Positions 44,515-53,030 are shown, counted from the first letter of the stretch. The stretch: DNA of 64,000 nucleotides from CAZDKK01 sp964506245 (GCA_964506245.1 CAZDKK010000002.1:62001-126000); one strand, 5' to 3'. Numbers and translations are program-made. Notes: generated by a model from the sequence alone, not told the origin.

Positions 44515-44592
44515 AAACGCGCCGGGGAGGCGCGCCCGGGAAGCGCGCCCGGGAAACGCGCCCGAGAAGCGCGCCGGGGGAAGTGCAACCGG
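44515..44592 (+). repeat. 13-bp tandem repeat in the divergent promoter region
   Basis: Five clear units of 13 bases from 44515 to 44579 with consensus AARCGCGCCCGGG (for example AAACGCGCCGGGG, AGGCGCGCCCGGG, AAGCGCGCCCGGG, AAACGCGCCCGAG), then a worn sixth to 44592. The array lies in the 343-base gap between the divergent epimerase and WbuZ genes, close to where both promoters should be. The gap holds no gene. Confidence 0.8.
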
Positions 44593-44760
44593 GGTGACGC
44601 GCCCGCGGCGCGGCCCGGCGTGGGCCGCGGCCGCCGTCCGGTCCGGGGGTGTCCTCCGGGCTTTCGCGGCCACGCGGGGCATGCCATCATCCGCCATGTG
44701 TCCCCGCCCGCCGCCGCGGACAGGCCTGGGTCCCGCAGATGCTCGGAGGGTTCTGTCCTC

Positions 44761-45522
44761 ATGCTGCAGACGCGCGTCATGCCGTGCCTGCTCCTGCGCC
44801 GCCGCGGGCTGGTCAAGACCGTGCGGTTCCGGGATCCTCAGTATGTGGGCGACCCGATCAACACCGTGCGCATCTTCAACGAGAAGGAAGTCGACGAGCT
44901 CATCTTCCTCGACATCCGGGCCACGCCCGATGCGCAGCCGCCTCAATTCGAGCTGCTGGGCGAGATCGCGGACGAGTGCTTCATGCCGTTCACGTACGGT
45001 GGTGGGTTGCGGACCCTCGCGGACATCGAGCGGGTACTGAAGCGCGGGGCGGAGAAGGTGGCGCTCAACACGATCGCCCACGAGGACCCCGAGCTGGTGC
45101 GCGGCGCAGCCCGGCGTTTCGGGAGCCAGAGCATCGTGGCTTCGATCGATGCGAGCCGGGGCGCGCTGGGCCGCTACCGGGTCCTCACCCGCGGGGGCAC
45201 CGTGAAGACCGGGGAGGACGCGGTCGCCTGCGCGGGGCGGATGGAGGATCTGGGCGCGGGAGAGATCCTGCTGACCGCCATCGATCGGGATGGCACCATG
45301 GAGGGGTACGACCTCGAGCTGATCCGCCGCGTGACGCACGCGGTCCGCCTGCCGGTCATCGCATGCGGCGGCGCAGGTGCAATCGCCGATTTCGTGCGTG
45401 CTGTCAGAGAGGCCGGCGCGTCGGCCGTGGCCGCCGGCAGCATGGTTGTCTATCAGGGACGGAACCGGGCTGTGCTGGTCAACTTCCCGGAGAAGCGGGA
45501 ACTGAAACTGGCGCTCGGGTAG
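44761..45522 (+). CDS. wbuZ: HisF-like glycosyl amidation protein (WbuZ)
   Basis: 253 residues from the ATG at 44761; GGAGGG lies ten bases upstream. A (beta/alpha)8 barrel of the HisF family, with ASIDASRG, LTAIDRDGTMEGYDLELI and ACGGAGAIADF in the usual places. The first-strand motif of HisF (PCLDV with the catalytic Asp, then GRVVKG) reads PCLLLRRRGLVKTVRF here, so the Asp is Leu. This CLLL...GLVKTV form, with YVGDPINTVRIFNEKEVDEL after it, is typical of WbuZ proteins of sugar-amidation loci rather than of histidine synthesis. It should bind HisH (39.9 kb) and lead ammonia toward WbuX (46.8 kb). Confidence 0.9.
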   Translation: MLQTRVMPCLLLRRRGLVKTVRFRDPQYVGDPINTVRIFNEKEVDELIFLDIRATPDAQPPQFELLGEIADECFMPFTYGGGLRTLADIERVLKRGAEKVALNTIAHEDPELVRGAARRFGSQSIVASIDASRGALGRYRVLTRGGTVKTGEDAVACAGRMEDLGAGEILLTAIDRDGTMEGYDLELIRRVTHAVRLPVIACGGAGAIADFVRAVREAGASAVAAGSMVVYQGRNRAVLVNFPEKRELKLALG

Positions 45523-45561
45523 TGGGATCACCCGGCGCGCAGATCGAGTCAGGAGGGATCC

Positions 45562-46440
45562 ATGAACAAGTCTCCCTTTATCGTACTGAGCCTCATCGTC
45601 GTCGCCCTGGTCGCTGTCGTCATCGTGCTGGGCAACAAGTACAAGGAGACGACGGCTCGCTATGCCGAGACAAAGCAGGCTGAGGAGACCGTGAGGAACC
45701 AGTTCAACTCCGCGCTCGTTTCGCTCGCCGAGATCCAGGAGAGCCTCGAGTCCGTTGTGCCCGAGGGGGAGCGCGTGGTGCGTCTGGTGCGCGACGTCGA
45801 GCCCGGTACCGAGGAAGCGCAGACGCAGCGCGATCACATGCTCGGCACGATCTCCAACCTGAAGGAGACCATCGATCTCAGCAAGCGCCGGATTCGCGAG
45901 CTGGAGGAAAGCCTGCAGAAGAGCCACACCGAGATCAGCGGTCTGAAGCGGCTGATCGATAGCCTCAAGCGATCCGTCGCTGAGAAAGAGGCCTTGATCG
46001 CGAGGCTAACGGCCAAGGTCGACTCGCTCAACGTCACCGTGGTCGGTCTGAAGGAGGACGTCCGCCGAGGAGAAGAGACGATCAGCCAGCAGGCAACCGT
46101 GATCGAGGCGAAGAGCCAGGAGCTGGCCACGGTCTTCTACGCGATCGGAACCAAGAAGGAGCTCAAGGCGAAGGGCATCATCACGGAGAAGGGCGGTGTC
46201 ATCGGCGTGGGGAAGTCCACGGTTCTGTCGGGCGCCTTCAGGGCAGGCGATTTCACGGCGCTGGACACCGATCGATTCAAGGAGATCCCGATCCCTGGTC
46301 GCGAGCCGCAGGTGCTGAGCGCGCAGAGCGCGCCGAGCTACGAGATCCAGATCACTCCCGAGGGAGCCAAGCTGGTGATCAAGGACGCGCGGGAATTCCG
46401 CAAGGTGAAGTATCTGGTCGTCATGGTGAAGGAGGACTAG
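45562..46440 (+). CDS. Membrane-anchored coiled-coil protein of unknown function
   Basis: 292 residues with AGGAGGG before the ATG. One N-terminal membrane helix (FIVLSLIVVALVAVVIVLG), then a long coiled coil with heptads of Leu and Ile (LKETIDLSKRRIRELEESLQ; IARLTAKVDSLNVTVVGLKE) to about residue 185. A compact C-terminal domain follows, starting VFYAIGTKKELKAKGI and ending VKYLVVMVKED. It faces the periplasm. The C-terminal phrase TKKELKAKGII is seen in proteins of Bacteroidota-like and FCB genomes with the same layout, but no function is known. It sits between wbuZ and wbuX on the same strand, perhaps by chance. Confidence 0.85.
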   Translation: MNKSPFIVLSLIVVALVAVVIVLGNKYKETTARYAETKQAEETVRNQFNSALVSLAEIQESLESVVPEGERVVRLVRDVEPGTEEAQTQRDHMLGTISNLKETIDLSKRRIRELEESLQKSHTEISGLKRLIDSLKRSVAEKEALIARLTAKVDSLNVTVVGLKEDVRRGEETISQQATVIEAKSQELATVFYAIGTKKELKAKGIITEKGGVIGVGKSTVLSGAFRAGDFTALDTDRFKEIPIPGREPQVLSAQSAPSYEIQITPEGAKLVIKDAREFRKVKYLVVMVKED

Positions 46441-46576
46441 GCCGGAGCTCCGCGTTCGGCCATGCGTGGGCAGAATTCAACCGGCTGGCGGCCAGGGCCG
46501 TGCCCTGCGGCGCGGCCGCCGGTGCCCCCGGGCGGTCGGAGGTTGCAGGCTCCCGCTCCGCTCCGCCGACCGAGGC

Positions 46577-46613
46577 GGCGCGCAACGTAAGTTCGTTATG
46601 TGAGTTACGCGCC
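46577..46613 (+). promoter_or_regulatory. Inverted repeat, candidate enhancer site for a sigma-54 activator
   Basis: Arms GGCGCGCAAC (46577-46586) and GTTACGCGCC (46604-46613) are inverted with one mismatch in ten and a 17-base spacer. The centre is about 72 bases upstream of the sigma-54-like element at 46667, the usual distance for NtrC-family binding sites. Confidence 0.4.
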
Positions 46614-46666
46614 CCCTCTGACCTGGCGTGCAGGCGCGGGATTCGGGGGACTTCAGCGGCCCGCCC

Positions 46667-46682
46667 TGGCCGGCTTCTTGCA
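46667..46682 (+). promoter_or_regulatory. Sigma-54 (-24/-12) promoter candidate upstream of wbuX
   Basis: TGGCCGGCTTCTTGCA matches the TGGC-N7-TTGC(A/T) pattern exactly, with GG and GC ten bases apart. A start of transcription about 12 bases downstream would leave a leader of 60 to 95 bases before the wbuX start codon. An NtrC-type regulator is encoded at 34.4-35.8 kb. The remaining part of the 345-base gap (46441-46785) shows no gene. Confidence 0.5.
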
Positions 46683-46785
46683 TACCCTCCCCGCGGACCG
46701 GAATGTGTCCCCCTGACGGGCGGCGCCGCGCGCCATTTGCACGACGCCGCCCGTGGGTGCCAATCTCGAGGACGAGGATTCGCGC

Positions 46786-48048
46786 ATGGCGCAACGCGCG
46801 CAGACCGCTGCTCCGGCCGCCCCGGCTGTTGCGGCCGTGCCTACGGCTCCGCCCTCCGCTGCCGCGCACGGGCCGCGCATCGTCGCGGCCGCCTTCACGC
46901 CGCCGCGCACGGACGTGCGCTTCTGCACGCGCTGCCTGTACGACGAGACCACGCCCGCTATCAGCTTCGATGAGCAGGGTGTGTGCAACTACTGCCACCT
47001 GCACGACCAGCTCGATCGCGCGCACCCCACCGGCCCCGCGGGCCGCAGCCGGCTCGAGGCCATGGCCGCGGAAATCCGCCGGGCGGGGCGGGGCAAGCCC
47101 TACGACGTCGCGGTCGGCGTGAGCGGGGGCTGCGATTCATCCTACCTGCTCTATCTCGCCAAGGACCTGGGCCTCCGGCCTCTGGCGGTCCACTACGACA
47201 ACACCTGGGACTCGCGCGTTGCCGTCGAGAACATCCACCGGGTGCTCAGGGCGCTTGACGTCGAGCTCTTCACGATCGTCGTCGACAACGAGGAGTACGA
47301 CGAGATCTACCGCTCGTTTCTCCTGGCGGGTGTGCCCGACATCGACACGGCAACGGACATCGGCCTGGCGGCCACGCTCTACATCGCGGCCGAGAAGTTC
47401 GGCATCCGTTACACCTTCGAGGGCCATTCCTTCCGCACCGAGGGCATCTCGCCCATCGACTGGTGCTATATGGACGGCAAGTACATCGAGAGCGTCGTGC
47501 GCCAGTACAGCGGCTGCCGCCTGCAGACGTTCCCCAATTTGACCCTGGGGCGCTTCCTGCGCTGGATGATCGTGCGGCGCATCAAGCGCCTGCGTCCCCT
47601 ATACTACGTAGACTATCAGAAGGAGAACACCAAGCGCTTCCTGGCCGAGAAGTTCGACTGGCAGTGGTACGGCGGGCATCATCTCGAGAACCGCTTCACG
47701 GCCTTCAGCCACAGCTACTTTTTCCCGCGCCGGTACGGCATCGATCAGCGGCGCAACGGGTGTTCCGCCCTCGTGCGGTCGGGTCAGATCAGCCGCGAGG
47801 AAGGTCTGCGGGAGCTCGGACAGCCGCCGCACCTGGAAGACGAGATCCTGACGCTGGTCAAGAAGCGGCTGCGTTTCAGTGACGAGGAATTCGAGCGCGT
47901 GATGACGCAGCCCAAACACACCTATCGGGAGTTCAAGACCTACAAGCAGACCTTTGAGCGGCTGCGTCCGCTCTTCTGGCTGATGGCCGAGCTGGAGTTG
48001 GTGCCGCGCAGCTTCTACGTCAAGTACACGTCGAAGAGGAACATCTGA
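46786..48048 (+). CDS. wbuX: N-acetyl sugar amidotransferase (WbuX/WbpG/PseA family)
   Basis: 420 residues from the ATG at 46786 (GAGGACGAGGA upstream); a GTG at 46753 is also possible. After an Ala/Pro-rich lead, the family core begins RFCTRCLYDETTP with a CxxC and a later CNYC, a likely zinc or Fe-S site. The PP-loop ATPase motif is VGVSGGCDSSYLLYLA. Then follow LAVHYDNTWDSRVA, DIDTATDIGLAATLY, EGHSFRTEGISPIDWCY and GGHHLENRFTAFSHSY, all usual for WbpG/PseA. The enzyme activates an N-acetyl or similar group with ATP and replaces oxygen by ammonia, giving an acetamidino sugar. Ammonia should come from HisH with WbuZ. Possible sigma-54 control. Confidence 0.92.
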   Translation: MAQRAQTAAPAAPAVAAVPTAPPSAAAHGPRIVAAAFTPPRTDVRFCTRCLYDETTPAISFDEQGVCNYCHLHDQLDRAHPTGPAGRSRLEAMAAEIRRAGRGKPYDVAVGVSGGCDSSYLLYLAKDLGLRPLAVHYDNTWDSRVAVENIHRVLRALDVELFTIVVDNEEYDEIYRSFLLAGVPDIDTATDIGLAATLYIAAEKFGIRYTFEGHSFRTEGISPIDWCYMDGKYIESVVRQYSGCRLQTFPNLTLGRFLRWMIVRRIKRLRPLYYVDYQKENTKRFLAEKFDWQWYGGHHLENRFTAFSHSYFFPRRYGIDQRRNGCSALVRSGQISREEGLRELGQPPHLEDEILTLVKKRLRFSDEEFERVMTQPKHTYREFKTYKQTFERLRPLFWLMAELELVPRSFYVKYTSKRNI

Positions 48049-48114
48049 AAGGGTCGTGCGCGCATTGACGACCCGTGCGTGCATGCTGTAGTTCCAAGCT
48101 GCTTGGAAGCGCCG

Positions 48115-48598
48115 GAGGTTCCGGGAGTACTGGGCGAAGCCGTCTCCAAGTACATAGTCCGCCTGCGCAAGCCCCCGTCGGCGACCTGGCGCACGTTCCT
48201 CAAGAACCACGTCAAGCACCTCCTCGTCACCGCCAATCCGACTGCGGAGTGGACAGCTCAGCAGATCGTCGAGGCATTCCCGTGGGAGGAAGCCCCCCGC
48301 CTCCTGCTTCGAGATCGCGACCGCATCTACGGCCAGGACTTCTCCCATCGAGTGGAGCGCACGACTGGTCGGCAGCATCTGCAGAGAATGCCTCGATCAC
48401 GTGATCGTGCTCAACGAGCGGCACCTGAAGCGCATCCTCACGCACTACTTCGACTACTACCACCGGTGGCGTACGCGTCAGGGGCTGGACATGGACTGCC
48501 CGGGTGGCCGAGATGTTCATCCTGTAGAGCGCGGCGGTGTGGTCGAGATCGAGCACATGGGCGGCCTACACCATCACTACGAGCGGGCTGCCGCCTGA
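48115..48598 (+). pseudogene. Decayed DDE transposase (rve type), 3' half with internal deletions
   Basis: One frame reads GEAVSKYIVRLRKPPSATW then TFLKNH, jumps over the first catalytic Asp region, and continues LLVTANPTAEWTAQQIVEAF and RLLLRDRDRIYGQDF (second Asp). After a frame change come VIVLNERHLKRILTHYFDYY, HRWRTRQGL and the terminal GGLHHHYERAAA. The catalytic Glu region (NxxVER) is missing. The same motifs in the same order occur in the intact transposase at 51.7-52.7 kb, so this is a shredded relative. It directly follows wbuX, so the sugar locus ends at an old insertion. Confidence 0.8.
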
Positions 48599-48731
48599 CC
48601 CCTCCCCCGAGCAGAGCCTCCGGTCCCCGCCCGTCGTCCTCGCACTGCCGCCGAGCCGCGCCCATGCCGCTCCGTTCGTGCACTTTCGCCTTGTGAACCC
48701 GCTGCCAACAGGGTCGCAATAGAAGTTGAGT

Positions 48732-48816
48732 GATGGGCGCCGCGCGATTGTGAGGCTGCGGAGATGGAATCTGAGGCCGGAGTGCACCGCAGATGGGATT
48801 CTCGGGATGGTCACCT
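48732..48816 (+). repeat. 85-bp diverged repeat, copy A
   Basis: Shares the blocks GATGGGC, GCGATTGTGAGGC-GCGGAGATG and TCGGGATG-CACC, in the same order and spacing, with 57216-57299. The kinase stop codon (48811-48813) lies at its edge. A shorter match, GTGAGGCTGCGGA, also occurs on the minus strand near 58068-58080. It probably marks the end of a mobile element. Confidence 0.55.
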
Positions 48817-49731
48817 GAACCGCTGCAGCGCGTCGGGATCGATCGCCTTCTCGATGACCGCGATGAAATCCGCCGGCAGATCCGCGCGATAGTCCTGCAG
48901 GCGAAAAGAAGCCCCCGGCGGGGGCGCCACCACACGGGTGCCGGCTTTCCCCACGGCCGGCACAGGGTCACCGGGAAAGCATCCGGTAACGAGGTGGAAG
49001 AGGAGCACTCCCAGGCTGTAGAGATCGGATGCGACCGTCGCGACCCCATCGCGTAGGATCTCCGGGGCCATATACGCCGGGGTGCCCGAGATTCCCCGCA
49101 CGTCGCCGTCCTCCTGCACCTCCGCTCCCACGCCGAAGTCCATCAGCAGATAGCGACCGCCCTCCTCCCGCATGATATTGCTCGCCTTGACGTCGCGATG
49201 GAGCAGACCGGCCTTGTGCACCGCCACGAGCGTTCGACAAACCTTGCGGCCGACCAGGCGCGCCTCGTCGGCGGCAAAGGTTCCTTGCGTCTGGAGCATC
49301 TCCTGCAGGGTGCATCCCCGGACCAGCTCCGTCCACATCCCGACCTGGTCGCCCTGCTTTCGGGCCCCATACACGCGGACGACGTTGGGATCGTTCACGC
49401 GGGCCATCAGGATCGCCTCGTCCAGGACGGTTCCCGGAGCGCGCGTCAGAAGCCTCCCGCCGACGCCGGGCTGGGTACGATAGATCTTGAGCGCCACCAG
49501 CCGGTCGAGGGCCTTCTCGCGGGCCAGAAAGACATCCGCAAACGCACCGGAGGCGATCCACTGCCAGACAAGAAGCTCGCCCCATTCACAGGGAGTCTCC
49601 AGCGTCCCGCCGGTGGATCCGCCGTGGAGACAGTCCCCGGCGAGGTCCGGACGAGAGCTTCTGTCGCGGGAATCGGATTCCACAGGGGGCGCCGTCGGGT
49701 TTCGAACGTCGCAGGATTCGTCGGGGGCCAT
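48811..49731 (-). CDS. Serine/threonine protein kinase, truncated right after the catalytic domain
   Basis: 306 residues from the ATG at 49731. After about 55 weakly conserved residues a complete kinase domain follows: glycine loop IASGAFADVFLA, ATP-binding Lys in LVALKIY, HRDVKASNIM, MDFGVGAE, GTPAYMAPEIL and SDLYSLGVLLFHLVTG. The frame stops right after DPDALQRFR, where related kinases continue (...RRFxSAxEL) into a juxtamembrane and TPR region. The stop codon is within copy A of the 85-bp repeat, so the 3' half was lost at that junction. Catalytic residues are intact, so a soluble kinase may still be made. Confidence 0.8.
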   Translation of the reverse strand: MAPDESCDVRNPTAPPVESDSRDRSSRPDLAGDCLHGGSTGGTLETPCEWGELLVWQWIASGAFADVFLAREKALDRLVALKIYRTQPGVGGRLLTRAPGTVLDEAILMARVNDPNVVRVYGARKQGDQVGMWTELVRGCTLQEMLQTQGTFAADEARLVGRKVCRTLVAVHKAGLLHRDVKASNIMREEGGRYLLMDFGVGAEVQEDGDVRGISGTPAYMAPEILRDGVATVASDLYSLGVLLFHLVTGCFPGDPVPAVGKAGTRVVAPPPGASFRLQDYRADLPADFIAVIEKAIDPDALQRFR

Positions 49732-49771
49732 AGCTTCCCCGGGGCCCGAACCGCCACAAGCGCCACTCGAG

Positions 49772-50509
49772 TCACGCGTTGCAGGCCGTACCAGCGGCCG
49801 GTGGCGGCGGCCAGGGGGTCCACAGAATGCAGAGCGGGGACATGGCAAGGACCGTCAGACCGGCGCGCCTCACCACCTCCCGCAGCTCTCCGGATCGGAA
49901 CATGTGGCAGCGGTGCGTGGCGCCGTCCCAGTTCTCCGGCGTCAGATCCCCCGTGTCTGTGACCTTGCGGTTGCCTTCCGGTGGCACGGTGAGTACTCCC
50001 GACAAGAACCGGTGAGCCGTGCCCCAGAGCGACATGACGCTGGCAAGGACGTGCCCTTCCCTCTTGCAGACCCGCACGCATTCCCGTAAGGCTACCGGCG
50101 CCTGCTCGAAGATGTAGCTGAGAGGTCCACCGTAGCAGACAACGGCGTCAAAGGATTCGGACTCCAGGCAGTTCATATCGCAGACATCCAGCTGCAGGCG
50201 ATCCTCTACGGCACTATCGAAAGCCAACTGACTTGCATACTTCCGATGGAGTCCCAATTGGACCTGCGATAGGTCTGCTGCCACGATGCGGCACCCCATC
50301 TCCGCCAGTACCTGTGTAAATCGGCCCGGACCAGCGCCGACGTCCAAGACCCGTGATCCCGGCTTCACGAATACCCGCAGCTAATGTGTGTGAATGAAGA
50401 GGCTAACGGCGTCCACAGGACTGCGGGAGAATCGTTCCCATTCATGCTCGCCGTATTCGTCGTAGCGAGCAGCCACCCAGTCTGGATTGTAGGTGCTGGC
50501 CTGGTCCAT
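49772..50509 (-). pseudogene. SAM methyltransferase interrupted by an in-frame TAG
   Basis: Translation from the ATG at 50509 (AGAGGGA upstream) gives a normal small-molecule methyltransferase start: YDEYGEHEWERFSRSPVDAV then SLFIHTH. TAG at 50383-50381 interrupts, and the same frame continues LRVFVKPGSRVLDVGAGPGR with motif I, VAADLSQVQLGLHRKY and SFDAVVCYGGPLSYIF. Relatives have an aromatic residue at the stop position (HxxWLxxxVKPG), so TGG to TAG is the simplest origin. The full length would be 245 codons. A remade start (GTG at 50368) would lack the N-terminal helices that close the SAM site. It is probably a recent pseudogene; amber readthrough is the alternative. Confidence 0.75.
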
Positions 50510-50651
50510 ATTCCCTCTGTCCAACGAAAGCATCAGCGGTGGCGCGAAGCGGCATCCGCTGAATGTAGTGTTCGGCGTCTTCATGATCCATTGCACAATG
50601 CGGCACCAGGACTCCAGCAATGCTCCTACTAGAATTGAGCCTATTCCACTG

Positions 50652-51035
50652 TCAGCTGTCTGTTGTTGTGTCTCCTGCGCCGGGGAGCATTCGTTGGCGC
50701 ACGCTGTCGCGCCCAATGACAGTGATGCGCCCCGCGAAGCTGATGTCGGCATGCTCGATCAACGCCAGCAGTGTAGAGGCCGGTTCCTCCGGATCCATGG
50801 GTGCGAAGCGAAGTAGAACGATACCCGGTTCTGCAGCGCTTGACGTTCGAAAGACCAGCGCACCGAAATCGCGGTCAAACGTGATGAGAGTGCGGTTTTG
50901 CTCGATGCCCAATCGAAGCACGTCGGCATCGGCTATGCCTGGGGATGATTCAGCAATTGACAGGACATCGTGACCGGCTGCTCGTAGGGCATGGAGGGAT
51001 GCTCTTGGGATGTTCTCGTCGGCCAAGAAGCGCAT
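50652..51035 (-). CDS. DUF5615 PIN-like protein (toxin-like partner)
   Basis: 127 residues beginning MRFLADENIPRASLHALRAA, with GHDVLSIAE, LITFDRDFGALVF and a beta strand GIVLLRFAP. The acidic residues (Asp of ADENI, Asp-Arg-Asp) match the PIN/Mut7-C-like active site of DUF5615 proteins. These nearly always pair with DUF433 proteins, as here: the ATG shares one base with the DUF433 stop (TGATG). The pair is thought to be a toxin-antitoxin-like module; RNase activity is inferred. Confidence 0.88.
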   Translation of the reverse strand: MRFLADENIPRASLHALRAAGHDVLSIAESSPGIADADVLRLGIEQNRTLITFDRDFGALVFRTSSAAEPGIVLLRFAPMDPEEPASTLLALIEHADISFAGRITVIGRDSVRQRMLPGAGDTTTDS

Positions 51036-51274
51036 CACGTCCCCGTACGCCGAGTCGGGTAGGTGGATTCTTCACCTAGGATCTGGGCGGCATATGCGTA
51101 CACTGCCCTCAACGCATCCTGAGTGACCTTGGGGTAGTTCTCTCGAATCTGCTCCTCCGACCACCCTTCGGCTAGCAGCCCCAGGATGAAGTCCACTGAT
51201 AGGCGCGTGCCTTTGATAACGGGCTTTCCCACAAGGATTTGCGAATCTATCATGATGTGGTTATGCCAGTTCAT
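51035..51274 (-). CDS. DUF433 protein (antitoxin-like partner)
   Basis: 79 residues from the ATG at 51274, following a GGAGGAAGGAAG stretch. Clear DUF433: SQILVGKPVIKGTRLSVDFI, LGLLAEGWSEEQIRENYPKV and DALRAVYAYA. The fold is a helix-turn-helix, so it may bind DNA and control its own operon. A possible -10 (TATACT, minus strand, 51320-51315) lies 41 bases upstream. It is coupled to the DUF5615 gene. Confidence 0.88.
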   Translation of the reverse strand: MNWHNHIMIDSQILVGKPVIKGTRLSVDFILGLLAEGWSEEQIRENYPKVTQDALRAVYAYAAQILGEESTYPTRRTGT

Positions 51275-51663
51275 CGGATCACTTCCTTCCTCCTGAAATC
51301 CCCAGTCCTCATTCAGTATACAGCATGTTCTTGGCCGAAGATGCCATCTCCTTTTTTCGCGCAGGGGGCAGTCGTCCAGCGCGGATTCCCGGTGTTGGGC
51401 ATGGCCCGGTAGGTATCTGGAAGTGATCGAAAACCCCAGAGATTCAGCATCGATGCCTCGTGTCCTCTGCCACAACCTCGTCTGTGCCGGTTTCTGACCA
51501 ACAGCCTGGATCGCGTCGGTTGGGGGAGGCTGATCAAAGGATAGGAATCACCCGCTGAGCGTGCGGATTCTGCTCGGACTGAAGCCGCCCGAGGTACGAG
51601 GGTAGGTGTGAGAGATAGCTTGACGTAGCTGCGAACGTCCAATCCAAACTTGTTGGACGGGAA
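51275..51663. other. Intergenic stretch between DUF433 gene and transposase
   Basis: About 390 bases with no gene that can be supported. It includes the possible minus-strand -10 at 51315-51320 and, near 51630-51664, the 3' end of the insertion element. Base composition is lower in GC than the flanking core genes, in keeping with foreign DNA. Confidence 0.4.
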
Positions 51664-52725
51664 TCAGGCAGCCCCCCGCCACTCGTACCGATGGTGCAGG
51701 CCGCCAACGCGGGCCGAAGAGACAACCTTCGCAGCCCGGTCGGATCGCGTTGTCGGCTGTCTGCTCACCGGGCAGTCCTTCTCCAGCCCAAGATGACACC
51801 GATCCTCGTGATGGTACTCAACGTACTCGTGGAGCATGCGGCGAAGATGGCGCTCACCCAGGACGACCACACTGTCCAGGAGATCCTGCCTGACAGAGAG
51901 CACCCATCTCTCGGCGATTCCGTTCTGCCAGGGACTTCGGTAGGCTGTTCCGACGATCTTCACCCCCATGCCATGGAGCGTCCTGGCAACCGCAGGCCCG
52001 AACTTGCCATCGCGATCGAAGATCAGGTACCGCGGGGTTTGGTCATCGGGGAACGCCTCGCGGAGGCGCTGGCAGATCCAGCCAGCCGTCGGGTTGGATG
52101 AGACGCCAACATGAAGGACGGTGCGACGAGCGTGGTGGATGATGAACAGAACGTAGAGAACCTGGAATCTCAACGTTGGGACGGAGAAGAAGTCCATGGC
52201 GGCCAGGCAGTCTCGGTGATTCCGAAGAAATGTCATCCAACGTTGATGAGCATCTGGGCCGCGGGGACGCTTCGGCATGTATCGCGCGACGGTGCGTTCT
52301 GACACCTCGAAGCCGAGCATCCGAAGCTCACCATGGATCCGAGGTGCTCCCCAGGTTGGATTCTCCGTTGCCATGGGCCGAACCAAGTCACGAACCTCAC
52401 CGTCGATAGCCAGCCGACCGCCTTGTTCGGTGCGCGACTTCCAGCGCCAGTATCTTTGGAAGCCCTGTCGATGCCAGCGGATCACCGTCTCGGGTTTCAC
52501 GATGATCAGTGCCTCACGCCACCTGGGCCACAGGCGGTGGAGGAGGACCCAGAGGGCGCGGTCAGATGCCCGCAGCCGAGGCCGCGGCTTCTTGGTCTTC
52601 AGGACGGCGAGCTGTTGGCGGAGCGCCATGTTCTCGAGGGCAAGGTCGAGCCTTGGCCTGAGCACGGCGCGGATGAACTGAGCCAGGCATGCGATCAGAT
52701 GCATAGCCGGGGAAGAATGCTGCAT
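51664..52725 (-). mobile_element. Intact DDE transposase with integrase core (insertion sequence)
   Basis: 353 residues from the ATG at 52725 (another Met seven codons later). N-terminal helix-turn-helix part: LALENMALRQQLAVLKTKKP, DRALWVLLHRLWPRWREAL, VKPETVIRWHRQGFQRYWRW, PTWGAPRIHGELRMLGFEVS. The rve core has all three acids: Asp in CLAAMDFFSVPT, Asp in LIFDRDGKFGP and Glu in RSPWQNGIAERWV. It ends SARVGGLHHRYEWRGAA. No frameshift, so it may be active. Sequences at 51630-51660 and 52780-52800 both contain a CCAA...GGAC/GGGA-like stretch in opposite orientation, a possible imperfect terminal repeat. Two decayed relatives lie at 48.1 and 56.4 kb. Confidence 0.88.
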
Positions 52726-52750
52726 CGGCGCGTCGATTGACAAGCTGCCG

Positions 52751-53011
52751 GTGCGTCTCTTGGTGCGGCCGCAAGTCCCACCCGGACTTGGCGGACGAGG
52801 TTTTGGCAAGCCACACCGGGTGAGCGTCTATGACCATGCTGGGCGCCTCGTGCGCCGGCTCTGCGACCAGATCCTGCCGGCGGGGCATCACCAGATCCCT
52901 TGGAACGGCCGCGGTCCGACGGGCGGACGGTTAGCGAGCGGGACCTATCTGATGCGGATCGAGACGGAGAGCAAGCACGTGGCGCGCACTCTCGTGCTGC
53001 TGGGCTGTTGA
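52751..53011 (+). pseudogene. FlgD Ig-like C-terminal tail, cut by the insertion sequence
   Basis: The frame ends at TGA 53009-53011 and reads HRVSVYDHAGRLVRRLCDQI, then LPAGHHQIPWNGRGPTGG and LASGTYLMRIET before the end LVLLGC. This is a nearly complete FlgD Ig-like tail (vYD..GR.vr.L....p.G.h...W.G....G..lasGtY). Upstream there is no protein: the insertion sequence starts there. It is the 3' stub of a secreted-protein gene broken by that element or its predecessor. Confidence 0.75.
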
Positions 53012-53030
53012 TCGCGGTAGCTTGATCCGA

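Noticed and set aside
44515..44592. Tandem units considered as a CRISPR array
   Set aside because: Units are 13 bp, contiguous, with no spacers and no cas genes.
39878..45522. HisH and HisF as histidine biosynthesis genes
   Set aside because: No other his genes nearby, the HisF-like protein lacks the catalytic Asp, and a sugar amidotransferase is linked.
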